Shown: positions 5,978-8,742 of the stretch, one piece after another
How positions within the stretch are numbered: the stretch's first letter is position 1
Layout: each line of letters begins with the position of its first letter
From: SM1-46 sp002451215
Lineage (GTDB): Bacteria; Pseudomonadota; Gammaproteobacteria; Acidiferrobacterales; Sulfurifustaceae
DNA: 8,742 nt
Reading direction: 5' to 3'
Assembly: GCA_002451215.1 (NCBI GenBank)
Contig: DKBM01000071.1
Coordinates: forward strand, 1-8,742
The notes under the pieces: model-generated
What the model was told of the DNA's origin: nothing
Databases searched by the model: none
The model's input: the letters and a program-made list of their open reading frames with translations, nothing else
Translations under genes and position numbers: made by a program

Positions 5978-7822
5978 CTAGGGCAGCACGCGGTACGGCC
6001 GCATCATCTCGTGGTCTTCATGTTCGAGGATATGGCAGTGCCAGACGTAAAGCCCCGGCAGGTCAAAACGGGCTATCACGCGCGTCACCTCGCCCGGATG
6101 CATGATGACGGTGTCTTTCCAGCCGCGTTCCCCGGCAGGGGGCGCCATGGCCGTGCCGGTCAGCCGTAGCGTGGCCGGTTTGCCGGCCTCGAACTTCTCG
6201 GCATCGAACTTCTGCCGGTCCAGTACCTGGAAGAAGACCATGTGCAGGTGCACCGGGTGCGCGTCCGGGGTGGCATTGACGACGCTCCAGATCTCAACAT
6301 CGTTGCGCCGCGGCGTCTCGCTGATCGGCGCGTCCCAGCCGAGCGCCCCGTGCTCGACAGTACCGAGCATTGTCTTGATCCGCCCGAACTCATCCTTGAT
6401 CTCGGCAAGCAGTAACTGGCGCACGCGGGCACGCGGCGCCGGCAGTTTCGCCAGCGGCGCGCGCAGGCTGGCCGGCAACGTAGCGTCGGCGGTTGCGGAC
6501 ATTGGCTTGCTGACGCGGAACGCCATGACTTGCCCGGTCGTCGCAGGATCCACGGCGTGGCCGTTCGGGAACGGTGTCCTGGCGTCATTGCGCACGACGA
6601 TGGTTTGTCCGGCCAGCCTGGGGTCGGCGAAATCGACGATCACATCGGCGCGCTCGGCGGGCGCGAGCAGCAGCTCGCGGCGCGCGACCGGCGCATTCAG
6701 AAAGCCGCCATCCGAGCCGATCTGCTGAAATTCCTGTCCGGAGCTGAGTGTCAGTCGATAGAAGCGCGAGTTCGAGCCGTTCAGCACGCGCAGCCGATAC
6801 TTGCGCGGCTCGACCTCAAGTACCGGCCAGGCCTTGCCGTTTACCAGGATGGTATCGCCGAAGAACTCCGGCTCGATGGACGAACTCAGTTGTCCGGTGA
6901 TGGGATCGCGCGGCAGGCGCTCCCCCGGCGCTGCCGCCGTCTTCTCCGCTTCTTCCGGCCGCTGCTCGAATTCGCCCTTGCCGCTTGTATAGAAGAGCGA
7001 GCCGTCGCGCCTGAAGGAGCGATCCTGGATGACGAGCGGGACGTCGTAGGCCGGCGCCGGGAGCCGGCCGTCGCGCTGCAAGCGTTGTTCGTTGTCGTCG
7101 CGAATGAGATAGAAGCCTGCGAGTCCGGCATACACGTTGAGACGCGTGATGCCCATGGCATGATCGTGGTACCACAGGGTCGCCGCCTCCTGATCGTTCG
7201 GATAGTCGTAGACCTCGCGCGACCAAAGCGGGCCTTTCTCCCTGAAGCCCGGCGAGAACCACGCTTCCGGGTAGCCATCGCTGTGATCGGGCACGTGCCC
7301 GCCGTGCAGATGCGTCACGGTGCGCACGAATGGCCGGCAATGCGAATGCTGCTGCCTGGCATCCGGCCCGCAGTGCACCGTCGTGTCGACCGGCAACAGG
7401 TGCTGCTCAGGCAGCGCGTTCTCCCAGCGCACTTTCACCGGTTTGCCCGGTTGGCGGTTCGTGGCAAGCGTCGAATGCGCCATGATCGTCGGGCCGGGGT
7501 AGGTAGCGGTTCTGTTCGCCGCGCCGTATGCCCAGACCGTGGTGCGCAGCGGCTTGCGCGTTTCCGGATCGATCAGTCCCAGATCCTGTTGTACCTGCAC
7601 CATTCGCACGTGGTAGTAATCCGTGCCGGGATAGGTTGTGGTGTCGGGGACCAACACGTTGTCCATCGGGTTGGGGAGGGAATTGACGAACCTGGGCTGG
7701 AGCTTCGGATCAAGCCGCCCGCTGGCGGTCGGTTGCGGTTGGGCGCAGCCGGCAACGAGAACCGCGCCGATGATGACGGAAAGCAGGCAAAGCGGTGTGG
7801 AGCCGAGACAGCGTTGCGTCAC
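5978..7822 (-). CDS. Lipoprotein multicopper oxidase, CotA/bilirubin-oxidase (laccase) type
   Basis: A 614-residue blue copper oxidase that would oxidise phenolic or similar substrates and reduce O2 to water. All four copper motifs are complete (numbered from the GTG start): HLHG (His171, His173), WYHDHAMG (His219, His221), HPVHLH (His522, 525, 527) and HCHILEHEDHEMM (His595, Cys596, His597, His601, with axial Met606), so both the type 1 site and the trinuclear cluster should form. GITRLNVYAGLAGFYLIRD and DGYPEAW resemble CotA more than CueO, and there is no Met-rich segment typical of CueO. The N-terminus has a hydrophobic run and lipobox VAGC (Cys26), then AQPQ, so it is probably an outer-membrane-anchored lipoprotein. 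GTG at 7822 is preferred over ATG 7906 because of the strong ribosome site at 7834-7827; the upstream ATG overlaps the UvrA stop and would place 28 polar residues before the signal. It is about 100 residues longer than CotA, with a Cys-containing insert before the first copper motif (Cys151, Cys162) and a Glu/Ala/Pro-rich segment around 283-312. Confidence 0.94.
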   Translation of the reverse strand: MTQRCLGSTPLCLLSVIIGAVLVAGCAQPQPTASGRLDPKLQPRFVNSLPNPMDNVLVPDTTTYPGTDYYHVRMVQVQQDLGLIDPETRKPLRTTVWAYGAANRTATYPGPTIMAHSTLATNRQPGKPVKVRWENALPEQHLLPVDTTVHCGPDARQQHSHCRPFVRTVTHLHGGHVPDHSDGYPEAWFSPGFREKGPLWSREVYDYPNDQEAATLWYHDHAMGITRLNVYAGLAGFYLIRDDNEQRLQRDGRLPAPAYDVPLVIQDRSFRRDGSLFYTSGKGEFEQRPEEAEKTAAAPGERLPRDPITGQLSSSIEPEFFGDTILVNGKAWPVLEVEPRKYRLRVLNGSNSRFYRLTLSSGQEFQQIGSDGGFLNAPVARRELLLAPAERADVIVDFADPRLAGQTIVVRNDARTPFPNGHAVDPATTGQVMAFRVSKPMSATADATLPASLRAPLAKLPAPRARVRQLLLAEIKDEFGRIKTMLGTVEHGALGWDAPISETPRRNDVEIWSVVNATPDAHPVHLHMVFFQVLDRQKFDAEKFEAGKPATLRLTGTAMAPPAGERGWKDTVIMHPGEVTRVIARFDLPGLYVWHCHILEHEDHEMMRPYRVLP

Positions 7823-7826
7823 CGTG

Positions 7827-7834
7827 TTTCCTCC
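7827..7834 (-). promoter_or_regulatory. Strong Shine-Dalgarno site fixing the GTG start of the multicopper oxidase
   Basis: Minus-strand GGAGGAAA ends 4 bases before the GTG at 7822 (7 bases from the GGAGG core). It is the best ribosome site noticed in the window, and it selects the GTG that begins an ideal lipoprotein signal. Confidence 0.75.
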
Positions 7835-7843
7835 AAAGACTTG

Positions 7844-7862
7844 CCTCGCCAGTATCGCGAGG
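7844..7862 (-). promoter_or_regulatory. Perfect 6-bp stem-loop just upstream of the oxidase ribosome site
   Basis: Minus strand CCTCGC, 7-base loop GATACTG, GCGAGG. It lies in the 80-base space between the UvrA stop (7903) and the oxidase start (7822), ending 9 bases before the Shine-Dalgarno. It could be a weak terminator or processing site after uvrA, or a leader hairpin; no long U-run follows (only TCTTT a few bases later), which argues against a strong terminator. Confidence 0.4.
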
Positions 7863-7902
7863 TACGCGGCATTTGGATTGTCGTCAGATTTCCACCCACG
7901 AT

Positions 7903-8742
7903 TCAAGCCCTGCGCTCGCCCAGAAAATCCCTCAAAAAGCGCGCGGTATGCGAGCGGCGCCCGGCGCGCGCCAGCTGCCCGGGCCGACCTTGCGCAACGA
8001 TGCGGCCGCCCGCGGTGCCCCCTTCCGGGCCGAGATCGATCAGCCAGTCGGCCTCGGCAATGACATCCAGGTTGTGCTCGATGACCACGACCGTGTTGCC
8101 GGCGTCGACCAGCCGGTGCAGCACGCGGATGAGCTTGTCGACGTCGGCCATGTGCAAGCCGACGGTGGGCTCGTCGAGCACGTACAGCGATTGGCGCGGT
8201 TGCCGCTCCCGCGATCTCCCTTTTCCAGGCGCAGGGCGAGGCAGAGGATCCTTCGCTTTCGCCAGCTCGGTCACCAGCTTGATGCGCTGCGCTTCGCCAC
8301 CCGAGAGCGTCGGGCTTGGCTGGCCGAGGGTGAGATAGCCAAGCCCCACATCCTGAAGCAGGTGCAGTGCATGGTGGATCGCAGCATGCGCTGCGAAAAA
8401 CTCGGCCGCTTCGTCCACGCTCATGCGCAGCACGTCGGCAATGGTCCGATCCTTGTAGCGCACGGCAAGCGTTTCCGCGTTAAAGCGCGCGCCGCCACAC
8501 GCCTCGCACACCACCGCCACGTCCGGCAGGAAGCTCATCTCGATTGTCCTGGTGCCCTGACCCTCGCAGGCATCGCACCGGCCGCCGGCGACGTTGAAGG
8601 AGAATCGCGCCGGACCGTAGCCGCGCAGTCGCGCTTCACCGGTGGCCGCGAACAGCTTGCGGATCGCATCCCACAAACCGACGTAGGTGGCCGGGCAGGA
8701 ACGCGGTGTTTTGCCGATCGGCGTTTGATCGACCTCGAGCAC
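7903..8742 (-). CDS. uvrA: UvrA-family excinuclease subunit A, C-terminal 280 codons (5' end outside window)
   Basis: The C-terminal part of a UvrA DNA-damage-recognition ATPase, running off the right edge; the GTG at 8742 is an internal valine codon (VLEVDQTPIGKTPRS), not a start. Visible parts: the C-terminal zinc module CDAC...CEAC (Cys56, 59, 79, 82; CX2C-X19-CX2C), the second ABC signature LSGGEAQRIKL (147-156), Walker B LYVLDEPTVGLH (186-197), H-loop VVVIEHNLDVI and the usual tail ADWLIDLGPEGG, then SHTARFL near the end. UvrA dimers scan DNA and load UvrB in nucleotide excision repair. The wording LVTELAK...TVGLHMADV differs from E. coli UvrA (LARELSK...TTGLHFADI) and recalls UvrA paralogues of beta- and gammaproteobacteria, so this may not be the only or the housekeeping copy (inference from memory). 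Between signature and Walker B there is a Pro/Arg/Lys-rich insert (about 163-185). The stop at 7905-7903 precedes the oxidase gene on the same strand. Confidence 0.92.
   Translation of the reverse strand: MLEVDQTPIGKTPRSCPATYVGLWDAIRKLFAATGEARLRGYGPARFSFNVAGGRCDACEGQGTRTIEMSFLPDVAVVCEACGGARFNAETLAVRYKDRTIADVLRMSVDEAAEFFAAHAAIHHALHLLQDVGLGYLTLGQPSPTLSGGEAQRIKLVTELAKAKDPLPRPAPGKGRSRERQPRQSLYVLDEPTVGLHMADVDKLIRVLHRLVDAGNTVVVIEHNLDVIAEADWLIDLGPEGGTAGGRIVAQGRPGQLARAGRRSHTARFLRDFLGERRA

Noticed and set aside
7823..7906. N-terminal extension of the oxidase to ATG 7906
   Set aside because: It would overlap the UvrA stop and put 28 polar residues before a lipoprotein signal. The GTG at 7822 has a strong ribosome site.
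6530..8338. Plus-strand open frame of 602 codons antisense to the oxidase and uvrA
   Set aside because: It lies opposite two genes with complete conserved motifs, has no recognisable domain and a shadow-type composition rich in Arg, Ala and His. Long antisense frames are common in GC-rich DNA.

Overview
This 8.7 kb window is GC-rich, densely coding bacterial DNA, with seven protein genes and no RNA genes, mobile elements or CRISPR arrays that I can see. Codon use and gene content suggest a proteobacterium, probably a gammaproteobacterium: it has a DUF2959 lipoprotein, a PilZ protein, an LolD/MacB-type ABC exporter and a proteobacterial-style UvrA. Two 2-base N runs (712-713 and 2543-2544) point to a draft or metagenome-derived scaffold.

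Layout. Positions 1-3820 hold a minus-strand operon read right to left: an ABC ATPase (3820-3119), a large FtsX/MacB-like permease (from 3125, overlapping the ATPase stop) and an AttH/CrtC-type lipocalin-like protein that runs off the left edge. Both N runs lie in this operon, and both behave as under-sized assembly gaps. The first removes the permease stop and the start of the AttH gene. The second puts the two halves of the permease in different frames. About 125 bp separate this operon from a divergent plus-strand DUF2959 lipoprotein gene (3946-4608), which is followed by a small PilZ gene (4691-4984).

The right half is on the minus strand. It holds the C-terminal part of a UvrA-family protein (cut by the right edge, stop at 7903), then a lipoprotein multicopper oxidase of the CotA/laccase type (GTG start at 7822, stop at 5978), then a membrane-anchored amidohydrolase-2-family protein (5876-4989). 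The amidohydrolase gene converges on the PilZ gene with 4 bp between their stop codons, and both stops lie in one 12-bp palindrome.

How the genes fit together. The ATPase, permease and AttH-like protein probably form one envelope transport or processing unit of unknown substrate. The oxidase and the amidohydrolase are both predicted to act outside the cytoplasm, but no shared pathway can be shown. PilZ implies c-di-GMP signalling. The points most worth a second look are the two collapsed gaps, the ABC-AttH unit, an amidohydrolase that lacks expected metal ligands, a Pro/Arg-rich insert in the ATPase core of UvrA, and a palindrome over a predicted -10 box in the divergent promoter region.
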